IMG/VR virus record: IMGVR_UViG_3300037427_000637
Span: 1 to 42,828 of that record
Direction: 5' to 3' (one strand)
DNA from: a virus
Length of the DNA stretch: 42,828 nucleotides
Below are positions 26,201 through 33,641 of this stretch, piece after piece (position 1 is the first letter of the stretch; each line of letters opens with the position of its first letter). The position numbers and the translations under genes are program-made. The notes beneath the pieces were generated by a model. It was not told where the DNA came from and ran no database searches. It worked only from the letters and a program-made list of their open reading frames with translations.

Positions 26201-28537
26201 AAAATGCAAATCGTTCTAGATTCTGGATATGTTTCGGAAATCATTATGGATGATATGGGTGATGGATATGCAGGTTCTACAACTGTCACAGTTGAATCAC
26301 CTCAATTACCTGGTGGTGTTACAGCAACTGCTGTTCCTCAAATCACAGATCAGAAGGTATATGAAGTACAACCTAGTTTAGGTGGTAGTGAGTATACTAC
26401 TGCACCTAGTGTATTGATCGTAAGTAGTTCTGCAACTCAACTTGCATCTGCAAAAGCAGTACTTAAGATTACTAAGCCTGCCGTAAGAATGGGTGTTGCT
26501 ACATCCGATAAGGCATTAGTCCCAACTAAGTTTAAATTCCAGTATCCTGTTTATCTTGAGAACGATAGAGAATATGCGGTAATTATAGAAAGTAATAGTA
26601 CATTATATCAAACATTCTTGTCTAGATTAGGTGAGACAGAGATAAACTCTAACTCTACAGTTACTACTCAACCTCTACTTGGATCATTATTCAAGTCTCA
26701 GAACTCTAACCTATGGACAGAGAATCAGTATGAAGATCTTAAGTTCGATCTTTATATGGCACAATTCGACACTACAAAATCTGGTGTCATCGATCTTGTT
26801 AATGGAGATCAAGGTTACGAACTTCTTGGTAAGAATCCTATTGAAACAAATGCTACTGGTGCTAACACCACATCAAGTCAATTATTTGCTTCTAATAATA
26901 AGGTCATTAAAGTCTTACATAGGAATCACGGTTTAAACAAAGGTTCTTTCGTTGCTCTTAAAGATTCATCAGCTGTAGGTGGATTCTCTACCACTGCATT
27001 AAATCGTCAAATACTTACTGTCTTATCAGCAGGTATTGATTTCTATACTGTTGGAATGACTACAATTGCAGGAGGTAGTGTGATAGGTGGTGGTACAAAC
27101 GTTAAAGGTTTGGGACAAACTAAATTTGAAAAAGCTTTAGTTAAAGTTGATTCTCTTGATTTTCCATCAACTACGTTAGCGACTACTATCAATACTACAT
27201 TAGTTAAACCTATTGACTCTGAAGTAGAAACTATTGATTATAGTCCAGATACTAGTCTTCCTGTTATCCTAAACAAGGAGTATTATTTCCCAACCCAAAG
27301 AGTTGTCGCATCTAAATTAAATGAAAAATTATTCGCCTCTAGACTCAACAACAAAAAGAGTTTTGGAATTACCGCAACTCTTAGCACTAACAATGCTAAT
27401 CTTTCACCCATAATTAGTTTAAAGAATCCTAAAGCAATCTTGACAACTAATAGGATTGAAGCTGCAACTGGTACAGAAGATAGGTATGGTAGAAAGGTTC
27501 AGGAAGTTGAATTGTATAAAACTGTTTTATTAAGCTTCTCTGATGCAACCAATACACCTCTTGGTACAACTTCTAATATTGTAACTTCAGGTGGTACAGG
27601 TGAAACTATTAAAGGTTTAACATCTGGCACCAGAGGTATTCTATCATATTATGATAATGGACAAAACCCTGCTAATTTATATGTAAGAATTATTGAAGGA
27701 GATGGATTTGTTCTAGGAGAGAATATAGAATTTGGTGGATCATCACCATATAACTTAGACCTTGCTTCTAAAGGTAATAATACTGGAACTACAGGTGCTG
27801 CTTCTGGTAACTTAAATCTTACCAGACCTCTCAAGATCACTGGATCTTTACCATTAGCACAATTTAATATTAGTTCTGGAGATAATATTACCAATTCTTC
27901 ATATACTTCTTCTGAAGCTGTTGGTGGTAAAACAGGTACAGTAACTCGTTGGAATAGGGAAAACTTTAGATTAACCTTAACATCTAACGGTGAGGCATTT
28001 GATAAGACTGATCTTATTGGTAAGGCTGGTACTGATACTTTATACTCAGGTGGTCTTGCAATTATCAACGAAACATTTAAAGTTCCTATTTCTATTAAAA
28101 AGGTATACACTTCTTATGGATATCTTTTCACACCAGATAGATTGAAAAATTCTTCTGGAGTAGCTACATATGTTACAAAGGAGATTTCTCTTGATAATCC
28201 TGCAAATGGTATTAGTTTAATGCTAAATTCTGCATTGCAAGAGATTGATGATGTTGTTGTGATGTATAAAATAAAACGTTCATCTCAACAAATATTCTTC
28301 AAAGATATTAACTGGTCTTACTTTAATGAAACTGGTAAACCAGATTTCGAGATAACTCCTACTAGTGGAACTGGGTTCTCACCAACTACTGAAAATCAAT
28401 CTGATTTTAAAGAATATCAATATTCTATAAGTGGGTTAAAGGAATTTAGTTCATTTGCTATTAAAGTTATTATGAAGACTAAGAACCCTGCTCTACCTCC
28501 TCGGATAAGAGATCTTCGTGCAATCGCAACCTTCTAA
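20252..28537 (+). CDS. large DUF4815-type baseplate/tail protein (2761 residues)
   Basis: The N-terminus (NRTPYFDDFDTGKNFYRILF, RPGYSIQARELTQLQSMLQN) is the hallmark of the DUF4815 family of phage tail proteins, and VIDFRPLVG near residue 1283 is its usual end, so the domain carries large insertions. A coiled-coil (KLEKKIERLERYTMLSVLEQ) starts near 1415. Further landmarks seen in the long versions are IEFHLRRMKPNTRIFGFLDG near 1670, DPLAQTFRVESFEGGVMASSIDLYF near 1830 and a C-terminal 'FSSFAIKVIMKTKNPALPPRIRDLRAIA'-like end. It occupies the place of T4 genes 9-10, so a role in the outer baseplate, perhaps holding fibres, is inferred. The start is fixed by the conserved N-terminus. A weak AAGAG lies just upstream. 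Confidence 0.82.
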   Translation: MPQNTNLNRTPYFDDFDTGKNFYRILFRPGYSIQARELTQLQSMLQNQLESVGNSMFKQGQMVIPGEVSYTDTYEYVKLSSVSQVAQNVNGAINFVKYDISQLVGKTIVGQTSGVKAFIDNYAYETTLDSDTIFVKYISSGSDNIDVKFRQGESLKLENATTDDDPTLVVGSDGIKPSDSLAMGYGSAVNVQQGIYFINGHFVKNDAQTLILSKYVTNTSYKVGWSITESIITPEDDISLKDNAQGYSNFSAPGAHRLKITLSLEKFAIDVPSNKNFVQLVYLQQGKIQRQIKQTPPSQIEEILARRTYDESGDYVVKAMTTDIKEYYNNDGSGFYQTDTDGKVNGLDPTDAADKLVLNLGPGKAYIRGYEVENTEPKYIDLDKAKAKQSRDKTRLYAASLSRIPLRSVAGSVPISATADGEATPFKKVNLYRKFIDSYLGVNGSLNSTTTGVFSVDDLRGTVYTNSEAVMTVWVYAGTSPNNGDVIDLSTVTDPVYTNLVLGNKKTLYHYNGATYAEIDVIAARANLMFKNDVDGTVAWASDTGTGGLNEGSGGNPAHVVQEFIIRAPIATLTSITASYQSHGPSKIGGSATDGICLYGDGSGTTKYGMILDYTMPVTPIIGRAIARDFKYRNSPNGYDKTTNVIASGTQQDCTFDLSYTNPILFTKVKLTGIHAFNTGANIIGSVSGTTAVVEGGLSVGQNDPENATLSHATNLMLSNVVGEFVQGEEIYDADDSEKSAVIATNGRISHFTVPYGGQNYNTTENLQLKIGNRTYLSNYIIVSRETAQGIAANANAVNYVHNVRFTELGRRDILDTFTVPPTCVVVDDSTHSASDPDAYVRAVLHTDVIQNFGIEDIRSLGMEHGQNLDHIFTGDIQYADPTSTDLITITSNLQYSGKIDCDYIEATNYSARPADELIEDDLIQITIEGVTYRYEVARACNPSTDRTGRILLKQRLLSGFTSNTVSRVRPRIENSGKSTLLLPLANSKIAGTVASDDDSGITYYSRRQFIEPVTIDGTNNTVSIAAQLDYGQQQFVPFSQSDYVLEIYDVGDETVRYNDSNGELLKDGDLLYVDDSMVSISSGSSTNNAGSLQINLPDGYFHQVTGSSLTLSNMKLKINATIETSKANPKLKTATKNNRISLTADLDNEIIPLRGDNYDNPTGQVKSFSDVYKLRYVYEGSPGIAPTVDENGAILGNSGTDITDFFLFDDGQRDNLYDTATIIRKPGVRTPTGTLVIGFDYFKHSEGDFFTVDSYLHENGVKYEDIPTINSLVYGKKSLADVIDFRPLVGTSASIPGYVNASVMDDNSSVSEVYTTGGVSAALPADTKTSIGTPFTFACSYTYYVDRIDTIYLKKDGSFIVKKGAGSTNPQSAETVDEAIKIFKVYIPAFTDNLKKIKIFPIENKRFTMSDITKLEKKIERLERYTMLSVLEQGALNTQIKDPVSGMDKFKSGFVVDNFESYSLAHINSVDYKASLDLTRGTLRPESKETTVNLIEIDSAETTRTLSNYVVNNHVVSLPFTETVFCQNIFATNTTTVNPFLIFNYKGTVDITPNVDPWFDENVLPSVNNNDSQTLDPLEVYSDGDTALSQIHNITQIAVTGNETEFSNVNSLSSDAPDLSQSEVLLASTGSSSNIAAQNTEVPLQQSSTTVGDKVLSTSLTLYVKEQYIEFHLRRMKPNTRIFGFLDGLAISDYVVPDRNYSGLPGSSLRNWGDTLTTDDNGSATGIILFPSGRKPLKGTQYETLLDDNTYDTTQPGLRFPLGDKKIRFSSSSNNATNPDTYATVIFKASAIKDSAPNDIIALESLDNSEKVDGTQYTENILNPDVSVSDPLAQTFRVESFEGGVMASSIDLYFSAKDASLPITVKLVDTIAGRPSKNILPGSTSVMDANTYVRVITSGSHTLIQNEIVEGDTSNAQGPLIGVLDSQNQPVAVVNATYTLGTAQVYTLILGDHNKEDFIPGEPLVLTSLTVANNSRSGDDVVKMQIVLDSGYVSEIIMDDMGDGYAGSTTVTVESPQLPGGVTATAVPQITDQKVYEVQPSLGGSEYTTAPSVLIVSSSATQLASAKAVLKITKPAVRMGVATSDKALVPTKFKFQYPVYLENDREYAVIIESNSTLYQTFLSRLGETEINSNSTVTTQPLLGSLFKSQNSNLWTENQYEDLKFDLYMAQFDTTKSGVIDLVNGDQGYELLGKNPIETNATGANTTSSQLFASNNKVIKVLHRNHGLNKGSFVALKDSSAVGGFSTTALNRQILTVLSAGIDFYTVGMTTIAGGSVIGGGTNVKGLGQTKFEKALVKVDSLDFPSTTLATTINTTLVKPIDSEVETIDYSPDTSLPVILNKEYYFPTQRVVASKLNEKLFASRLNNKKSFGITATLSTNNANLSPIISLKNPKAILTTNRIEAATGTEDRYGRKVQEVELYKTVLLSFSDATNTPLGTTSNIVTSGGTGETIKGLTSGTRGILSYYDNGQNPANLYVRIIEGDGFVLGENIEFGGSSPYNLDLASKGNNTGTTGAASGNLNLTRPLKITGSLPLAQFNISSGDNITNSSYTSSEAVGGKTGTVTRWNRENFRLTLTSNGEAFDKTDLIGKAGTDTLYSGGLAIINETFKVPISIKKVYTSYGYLFTPDRLKNSSGVATYVTKEISLDNPANGISLMLNSALQEIDDVVVMYKIKRSSQQIFFKDINWSYFNETGKPDFEITPTSGTGFSPTTENQSDFKEYQYSISGLKEFSSFAIKVIMKTKNPALPPRIRDLRAIATF

Positions 28538-28539
28538 TT

Positions 28540-28752
28540 ATGTCTACACGATCCAATACTATTAACTCCTTACGTGCTTATTACCAAGGTAATATCGAAA
28601 AACATAAGGCAAATCTTGAAATATATCTACAGTCACCAGCAGGTATCGGAGAACATTCTGATATTCTAGGTGCTATGGAAGTGGAAATAAATGAAATTGC
28701 ACAATGGGATGAAAGACTTCAAGTACTTGAAAGGTATTTTGCAGATCGATGA
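28540..28752 (+). CDS. small helical protein of unknown function
   Basis: The 70-residue protein starts two bases after the previous stop. It is almost entirely predicted helix, with a basic N-terminal part (INSLRAYYQGNIEKHKANLEIYL), a central GIGEHSDILGAMEVEIN turn and helix, and an acidic/basic C-terminal helix (DERLQVLERYF). No cysteines or membrane segments are present. Its stop overlaps the next start (ATGA). Placement between the DUF4815-type protein and the fibre genes suggests an assembly chaperone or minor tail protein, as small helical proteins in such positions often are. That is inference. Confidence 0.7.
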   Translation: MSTRSNTINSLRAYYQGNIEKHKANLEIYLQSPAGIGEHSDILGAMEVEINEIAQWDERLQVLERYFADR

Positions 28753-28973
28753 GTTGGGGAGAATTACCTGCTAAGGTTTCAGGACACCCTGATTTACATC
28801 GTGATACATCTACTGGTGCTATCGTTAATACCGATAAACAAGCTTTTGAAGCATATAAGAGACAACGACAGTTATCTCTTCAATCAACTACAAATGCTGA
28901 GGATTTACAAAGTCTCAGGCAGGAAATGGATGAGATAAAAGGACTTCTAAAAGAAGTCCTTTCAAAACTATAA
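28749..28973 (+). CDS. small protein with a C-terminal coiled coil
   Basis: The 74-residue product begins MSWGELPAKVSGHPDLHRDTS and ends in a heptad-patterned helix (DLQSLRQEMDEIKGLLKEVL). The N-terminal half is polar and may be a docking segment; the C-terminal helix should mediate oligomerisation. The start overlaps the upstream stop (ATGA), so translation is probably coupled. A perfect 10-bp hairpin lies inside its last codons, and its TAA forms part of the TATAAATA late promoter of the next gene. Function is unknown. Confidence 0.7.
   Translation: MSWGELPAKVSGHPDLHRDTSTGAIVNTDKQAFEAYKRQRQLSLQSTTNAEDLQSLRQEMDEIKGLLKEVLSKL
28938..28962 (+). terminator. hairpin at the end of the coiled-coil gene, possible weak terminator
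   Basis: AAAGGACTTC at 28938-28947 pairs perfectly with GAAGTCCTTT at 28953-28962 around a 5-base loop (TAAAA). The T run after the stem is short on the + strand, so termination may be partial. The hairpin is inside the coding sequence. Confidence 0.45.
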
Positions 28974-28976
28974 ATA
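28969..28976 (+). promoter_or_regulatory. late promoter TATAAATA for the first fibre-like gene
   Basis: A perfect TATAAATA covers the TAA stop at 28971-28973 and ends 24 bases before the ATG at 29001. Confidence 0.8.
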
Positions 28977-29000
28977 CTCACATAGGAATCGACTAAAGCA

Positions 29001-30545
29001 ATGGCTCTAACAAGAATCAGAAGAACTGGTTTGAACGATGGGCTGGTTAGTGACTCGAAGCTAGATAGCGGAGTCGGTACCCAGGCGGTCACTACTTCTA
29101 CTATCAGAAATGGTGCAATCACTACGTTAAAACTAGCTGACAACAGTATTACAGTTCAGAAACTAAGTTCTACTGGTGGACTAGAAGCTGTTGGAACAGC
29201 AGTTATACAGGATGGTGCGGTAACACCTCCAAAGATAGATGGAACAAGTACTTTCAGTTTTAATGCAGCATCGGTTGCTACTACTCTTTCTGTTACTGGT
29301 AAAGTTAGTAGGGATGACGCTAGTGGTACGGACGTTGCTGGATCGGATTTAATACTTGCTGGTGGAGCATCCACTGGTTCTGCTTCAGGTGGATATTTAC
29401 GTATTAAGACATCACCTTCTGGTGGAAGTAGTAATGCAACACTTAATACTTTAACTGACGCTCTAGTTATTACAGGTCAAGGTAAAGTCGGTATTGGAGT
29501 TGGAAACCCAACACAAGATTTAGAAGTTGCTAATAATGTTGTAATCAATGGTGAGTTGACTGTACTAGGTGGTACTTCAACTATCTCCACAACTAACACC
29601 GTAATCGGTGACAAATTAATTGAACTTGGTAATGGTATTGTAGGAGCACCAACTGGTGACTCTGGTATCATTATCGAACGTGGTTCCGAGGACAATGCTT
29701 TTATTGGATTCGATGAGTCTGAAGATAAGTTTGCATTAGGTACTGGTACTTTCAGTGGTAGCACAGTTGGAGATGTAGCATATACACTTGGTACTCTTCA
29801 GTCTAACGTCGAAGCAGTTGAACTTGATGTATCTGGTACTAACTCATATGTTAAATTCGATGGTGCTGTAGTTACTATTGAACCAACTGGTTCTAACATC
29901 GCACTATTCAAATGCGATCCTACTAATAACAAAATTGGTATTGGACAAGATCCTAACAACGCTCTTGCTCAAATACTTCAAGTTAATGGTAATGTTGGAG
30001 CAACTGCATTTATAGGAGATGGTAACGGATTAACTAACCTGTCTGGTTTCACTGGTGCTGGTGATGGTACTGAAGCCATTCCTGGTATTAGTTTCTACCA
30101 AGATCAGGACAACGGTTTCTACCGTCCAGACAGTGACCAAATGGGTCTATGTCTAGGTGGAGGCGAGAAAGTTCGCTATAATGATGCAGCTGGTGGATCC
30201 TTAATTACAGTTAAGGATATACACGGACAGGATGCAGGAACAGCAACTACTGCTTCTATCACTGCTGCTGTAATTGACTCGTTCACTTCTACTGCTTATA
30301 GTAGTGGTAAGTATGTTGTACAATGTACATCAGGTGCATATATTCAGGTAAAAGAAGTTCTTATCGTTCACGATGGAACTGACATTTATATTGAAGAATA
30401 TGCAACAATGACAACAGGTGGAATTGCCCAAGGTGGACTTGGAACAATTACTGCTCAATTTAACGGAGCAAACATTGAAGTTGTCTTCACTCCAGTATAT
30501 GCCGTGAATACTATTAAGTATTTCAGGGATCTTATTACTGCATAA
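29001..30545 (+). CDS. tail-fibre-like structural protein
   Basis: The 514-residue protein opens with repeated short strand motifs (SDSKLDSGVGTQAVTTSTIRN, then NGAITTLKLADNSI) common at the start of phage fibre proteins. Around residues 198-250 is a module seen in many phage fibres (NTVIGDKLIELGNG, GDSGIIIERGSEDNAFIGFD). Near 355-375 lies GISFYQDQDNGFYRPDSDQM. The last ~95 residues form a domain (VKEVLIVHDGTDIYIEEYAT) that recurs at the end of the protein at 34630-35805. The layout fits a trimeric β-rich fibre or collar protein attached to the baseplate. A perfect late promoter precedes it. The exact fibre type cannot be decided from sequence. Confidence 0.75.
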   Translation: MALTRIRRTGLNDGLVSDSKLDSGVGTQAVTTSTIRNGAITTLKLADNSITVQKLSSTGGLEAVGTAVIQDGAVTPPKIDGTSTFSFNAASVATTLSVTGKVSRDDASGTDVAGSDLILAGGASTGSASGGYLRIKTSPSGGSSNATLNTLTDALVITGQGKVGIGVGNPTQDLEVANNVVINGELTVLGGTSTISTTNTVIGDKLIELGNGIVGAPTGDSGIIIERGSEDNAFIGFDESEDKFALGTGTFSGSTVGDVAYTLGTLQSNVEAVELDVSGTNSYVKFDGAVVTIEPTGSNIALFKCDPTNNKIGIGQDPNNALAQILQVNGNVGATAFIGDGNGLTNLSGFTGAGDGTEAIPGISFYQDQDNGFYRPDSDQMGLCLGGGEKVRYNDAAGGSLITVKDIHGQDAGTATTASITAAVIDSFTSTAYSSGKYVVQCTSGAYIQVKEVLIVHDGTDIYIEEYATMTTGGIAQGGLGTITAQFNGANIEVVFTPVYAVNTIKYFRDLITA

Positions 30546-30548
30546 ATA
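30541..30548 (+). promoter_or_regulatory. late promoter CATAAATA
   Basis: CATAAATA fits NATAAATA, overlaps the TAA at 30543-30545 and lies 22 bases before the ATG at 30571. Confidence 0.65.
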
Positions 30549-30570
30549 AAACCGAGAACCCATAAGTCTA

Positions 30571-31224
30571 ATGCCAGTAAGAACAGTAGACAAAACTTTT
30601 ACCTTTGAACAACAACGTGTCGAGATTAACGAGATCGGTGTTGACAATGGGGATTTTTCTGGCAAAATTGTTGCCCAGTCTGTAGCTAATAACTTAGTTG
30701 CACAAACTATCACTGATTGTCTACTGGAGTTGGACACAGAACTCGGTCCGATTGCTTCTATCACTAGCGAAATTCCAGCTAATGATAAAGATAATGTTGT
30801 AGAGGCAGTTAATTACATTACTGATACTATAATTAAAGCACTGTCAAACCTGACAACTGCTGATAAGACTAGTGTTATAAATGCAATTAATGAACTCGAT
30901 CAAGATGTAGGTGACCTTGGAGTACTATCAGTAAACATTGCTGATCATACAAGTTTGGTTGCTGCTCTCAATGAGACAAAAGATATTATTATTGGTGTTC
31001 TTTCCAGTTTAAGTACAACATCTAAATCTAGTATTGTTGCTGCTATTAACGAAATAAAGGACATTACTATTGGTAATCTTCTTAACCTCACTACTCAAAA
31101 CAAAGCAAACCTCGTTAATGCGATTAATGAATTGCAGGCTGAGGTGAATACCCTTGCTGCACAGGTCGGTGTATCTGTTGAAGCTGGTCTTGATGCTACT
31201 GCACTTGCTATCGCTCTAGGTTAA
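30571..31224 (+). CDS. helical-repeat tail/fibre-associated protein
   Basis: The 217-residue protein starts with a short strand region (RTVDKTFTFEQQRVEINEIG) followed by three or four copies of a helical repeat built on K..(V/I)V.AINE(L/I)...(I/V)..L, for example near residues 102-112 (KTSVINAINEL), 150-160 (KSSIVAAINEI) and 174-184 (KANLVNAINEL). Such repeats are common in phage tail fibre and structural proteins and probably form trimeric coiled-coil stalks. A final Ala-rich helix ends the protein. It has its own late promoter and is followed by the next gene after six bases. Confidence 0.65.
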   Translation: MPVRTVDKTFTFEQQRVEINEIGVDNGDFSGKIVAQSVANNLVAQTITDCLLELDTELGPIASITSEIPANDKDNVVEAVNYITDTIIKALSNLTTADKTSVINAINELDQDVGDLGVLSVNIADHTSLVAALNETKDIIIGVLSSLSTTSKSSIVAAINEIKDITIGNLLNLTTQNKANLVNAINELQAEVNTLAAQVGVSVEAGLDATALAIALG

Positions 31225-31230
31225 TTAACA

Positions 31231-31875
31231 ATGGCAAATAAATTTCTCTCAACTTCCAAACAAAACGTAGGTACAGTCGCAACTTCCATCTATGCGGTTG
31301 AACTTAGTGGGACGGAGACTGAGAAACAAACAGTTGTAATTGGATGCAACTTATCAAATACTACACAGACTGCTGTGATTGCTGAGGTACAAATTAACAG
31401 GTACCCTGCTTTTAACATTAATCCTCAGTATCCTAAGGATGATGTGATGATTGTAAAGAACGTTCCCATCCCTGCTGGATCAGCGTTTGAAGTTATGCAG
31501 GGACAAAAGATTATTTTAGAATATAACCCTGACGGTTATAGGAGTTCAACTCCAGGAGTTAGTGACACTTTGGCGGCTAACATAACATCACCTAGTATTG
31601 TATCAATCACTATCTCCGACAATACAGGTCCAAAGTTAAATACTGGAGATTATATATTAATCAATAACGAAATTTTAAAAATTACATCTCTAGCAGGTGC
31701 TGGAGATACTACTCTTAACGTTGATAGAGGACAAGCAAACTCAACATCAACTACACATACTTCAGGTGACTCACTAGTTAAAATTGATGTAGGATTAGGT
31801 GATGAAATATTAGTCAAGTGTGACACGGCTACATCTTTAGATTGTATTTCTAGTGTTATGGAGGTATCAGTCTAA
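31231..31875 (+). CDS. virion structural protein with a DGxxRG-type strand module
   Basis: The 214-residue protein has an N-terminal β-rich half (STSKQNVGTVATSIYAVELS) and a C-terminal half containing LNTGDYILINNEILKITSLAG and LNVDRGQANS. That second half resembles the 'xGFP..G.I.I..E.I.Y.......CxRG' modules in the giant wedge protein (3580-3690 and 17680-17830). No enzymatic motif is visible. It lies between fibre-like genes, and its stop overlaps the next start as TAATG, indicating coupled expression. A small connector or decoration role in the tail is inferred. Confidence 0.65.
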   Translation: MANKFLSTSKQNVGTVATSIYAVELSGTETEKQTVVIGCNLSNTTQTAVIAEVQINRYPAFNINPQYPKDDVMIVKNVPIPAGSAFEVMQGQKIILEYNPDGYRSSTPGVSDTLAANITSPSIVSITISDNTGPKLNTGDYILINNEILKITSLAGAGDTTLNVDRGQANSTSTTHTSGDSLVKIDVGLGDEILVKCDTATSLDCISSVMEVSV

Positions 31876-33242
31876 TGGCATATCTTGGTCTTAATCCTGA
31901 AGCATACGTAACCAAGATTAAAGAGATACAAAATATCTCCTCTCAGTTTAATGGGGTGCTTGATAATTTCTTATTACGTACTACAAATAACGAGGAAGTT
32001 AAAGTTCAATCATCTATGCAATTGAGCGTGAGTTTGAACGGGGTACATCAACAACCTAATACAGGTAGTTCTTCTAGTGCACCTGGTTCATTCTGGATAC
32101 AAGGAGATAGAATTTATTTCTCTGAAGCACCTGATACAGGTGATGTCTTTTTTGGACAGGTACAGAATTCTGTAGTCAATAATATGGATCGTTCAGAGAT
32201 TTTCTCTGAAACGTTTACTGCTAATGGTGTTGATGTTGATTTCGTAATGTCGAAGGCAGCTCCTAACCTTAATGCCATTATGGTTACCATCGATGGTTTG
32301 GTGCAGCATAAGAATGCTTATACCTTGGTTGGACAGAACTTAACTATACGTTTTGATGATGCTCCTAATATTAATAGTGAAATAGAAGTCACTCATATTG
32401 GTTTCTCATCTTCACTTGTTGGACCTACCAGTGCGGTATCTTCTTTCTATGGAAGATCTGGTGCTACTGAACTTCTAATAACTGATGATATTAATGTAAG
32501 AGATATTGATTGTTATGGAAATATAGGTGTTAATAATTTTAGTCCATCATTTAAAGTTGATATTGATAGTGCTGGTAGTTCTAATGCCCTAAGAGTTAAA
32601 GCAAATACTCTACCAAAAATTACTCTAGAGTCTGCCGATACAGGTGGTAAAACAGAATTAGTTCAGAATGGTGACAACTTTCATTTGTTTGCAGTTGTTG
32701 CTGGTGTAACTACTGATATCCTAGTATCCGATGGAACCTATATTACTACTGCTAATTCTCTTGGATCCCTTACAGATAGGACTACTGTTAACGTTGCTGC
32801 TGATTCGACTGCTACTTTACAATCTTTAAACGATAATACTACAAAATTAGCTACCACAAGTTTTGTTCGTCAAGAACTTAATGACTTGATTGGTGCTGCT
32901 CCAGGAGCACTTAATACATTAAATGAGTTAGCTACTGCATTGGGAAATGATGCTAACTTTAGTACCACTATTAATAACAGCATTGCTTTAAAAGCTGATG
33001 CAACTTCTGGTACACTAACTACACCAATCCTAAATAATGCTACTCTAAATGGTGTTACTATACAGGCAGACCCTGGTGGTCCAACACCTAACAGAATTAG
33101 ATTAGGAAACATTATTTTCCCAGCTACGTCTACTGCTGATGTTGGATACAACCTAGTTGTAACTAGTAGCAATATGGACGGCACTGTTGATATGGATTTC
33201 AGTGATCGCAACGAAATGCGTGACATCTGGCTGTTCAGCTAA
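31875..33242 (+). CDS. tail-fibre-like protein with shared N-terminal docking domain
   Basis: The 455-residue protein starts MAYLGLNPEAYVTKIKEIQN and continues ISSQFNGVLDNFLLR, closely related to the start of the protein at 34630. The first ~190 residues contain two 'L.GV.Q.....Y....I.F..AP' modules. A later stretch (VNVAADSTATLQSLNDNTTK, LATTSFVRQEL, GAAPGALNTLNELATALGND) is the widespread fibre repeat that ends stalks in many phage tail fibres. The C-terminus (MRDIWLFS) is short, with no obvious receptor-binding head. The shared N-terminus probably attaches these fibres to a common baseplate site. The TAA forms part of a CTAAATA motif. Confidence 0.75.
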   Translation: MAYLGLNPEAYVTKIKEIQNISSQFNGVLDNFLLRTTNNEEVKVQSSMQLSVSLNGVHQQPNTGSSSSAPGSFWIQGDRIYFSEAPDTGDVFFGQVQNSVVNNMDRSEIFSETFTANGVDVDFVMSKAAPNLNAIMVTIDGLVQHKNAYTLVGQNLTIRFDDAPNINSEIEVTHIGFSSSLVGPTSAVSSFYGRSGATELLITDDINVRDIDCYGNIGVNNFSPSFKVDIDSAGSSNALRVKANTLPKITLESADTGGKTELVQNGDNFHLFAVVAGVTTDILVSDGTYITTANSLGSLTDRTTVNVAADSTATLQSLNDNTTKLATTSFVRQELNDLIGAAPGALNTLNELATALGNDANFSTTINNSIALKADATSGTLTTPILNNATLNGVTIQADPGGPTPNRIRLGNIIFPATSTADVGYNLVVTSSNMDGTVDMDFSDRNEMRDIWLFS

Positions 33243-33254
33243 ATACCAAGGAGG
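33239..33254 (+). promoter_or_regulatory. late promoter CTAAATA followed by a full Shine-Dalgarno AAGGAGG
   Basis: CTAAATA at 33239-33245 overlaps the TAA stop at 33240-33242. AAGGAGG at 33248-33254 is 12 bases upstream of the ATG at 33267. This is the clearest ribosome-binding site in the window. The two lie so close that the predicted start of transcription falls near the ribosome-binding site. Confidence 0.6.
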
Positions 33255-33266
33255 CTCTAGATTACA

Positions 33267-33641
33267 ATGGCTCTTTCAAGAGGAAATTTAACGAATTCAG
33301 GAAAGAATATACAGTTTGTTCCAGCATCAACTGCTGCTGCAATCTATACTAATCCTGCAACGACAAAGACGTATTTGAAAGGATTTATTCTTTTTAATGC
33401 TAATACAACTACGGAAACAATTAACCTTTATTATGTTGAAGATAATTTAGGTAACACTGATACTTTAGATATTGCTAATAAACCTCAACAGTTCATTAGA
33501 CAAGAGCTAGCATCTGGTGAAACATTCTACGTAGAACTTAATTATCCTATCGTAATGACTGATGAAAATGATCAGATTATGGCAATAACTGACACTGCTC
33601 AGAAAGTGACAATAGTTCTTTTAGGTGATAAGGAATCATAA
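33267..33641 (+). CDS. small β-rich virion structural protein
   Basis: The 124-residue protein looks like a single β-sandwich. It begins MALSRGNLTNSGKNIQFVPA, then KTYLKGFILFNANTTTETINLYYV and a final strand KVTIVLLGDKES. The pattern of alternating hydrophobic strands and acidic loops resembles small tail or collar decoration proteins. There are no cysteines and no catalytic motif. It has a strong ribosome-binding site, and its stop overlaps the next start (TAATG). A connector between baseplate and adhesin is possible given the neighbour, but I do not recognise a named family. Confidence 0.65.
   Translation: MALSRGNLTNSGKNIQFVPASTAAAIYTNPATTKTYLKGFILFNANTTTETINLYYVEDNLGNTDTLDIANKPQQFIRQELASGETFYVELNYPIVMTDENDQIMAITDTAQKVTIVLLGDKES

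Noticed and set aside
27649-28110. Antisense open frame of 153 codons
   Set aside because: It lies wholly inside the DUF4815-type gene with no promoter or ribosome-binding site, and its composition mirrors the sense codons. The same reasoning removes the antisense frame at 30330-30764 and the other minus-strand frames.
31215-31230. Palindromic TTAATTAA before the gene at 31231 as an operator
   Set aside because: It is a short AT-rich palindrome in an AT-rich junction that includes the stop codon; there is no supporting context.
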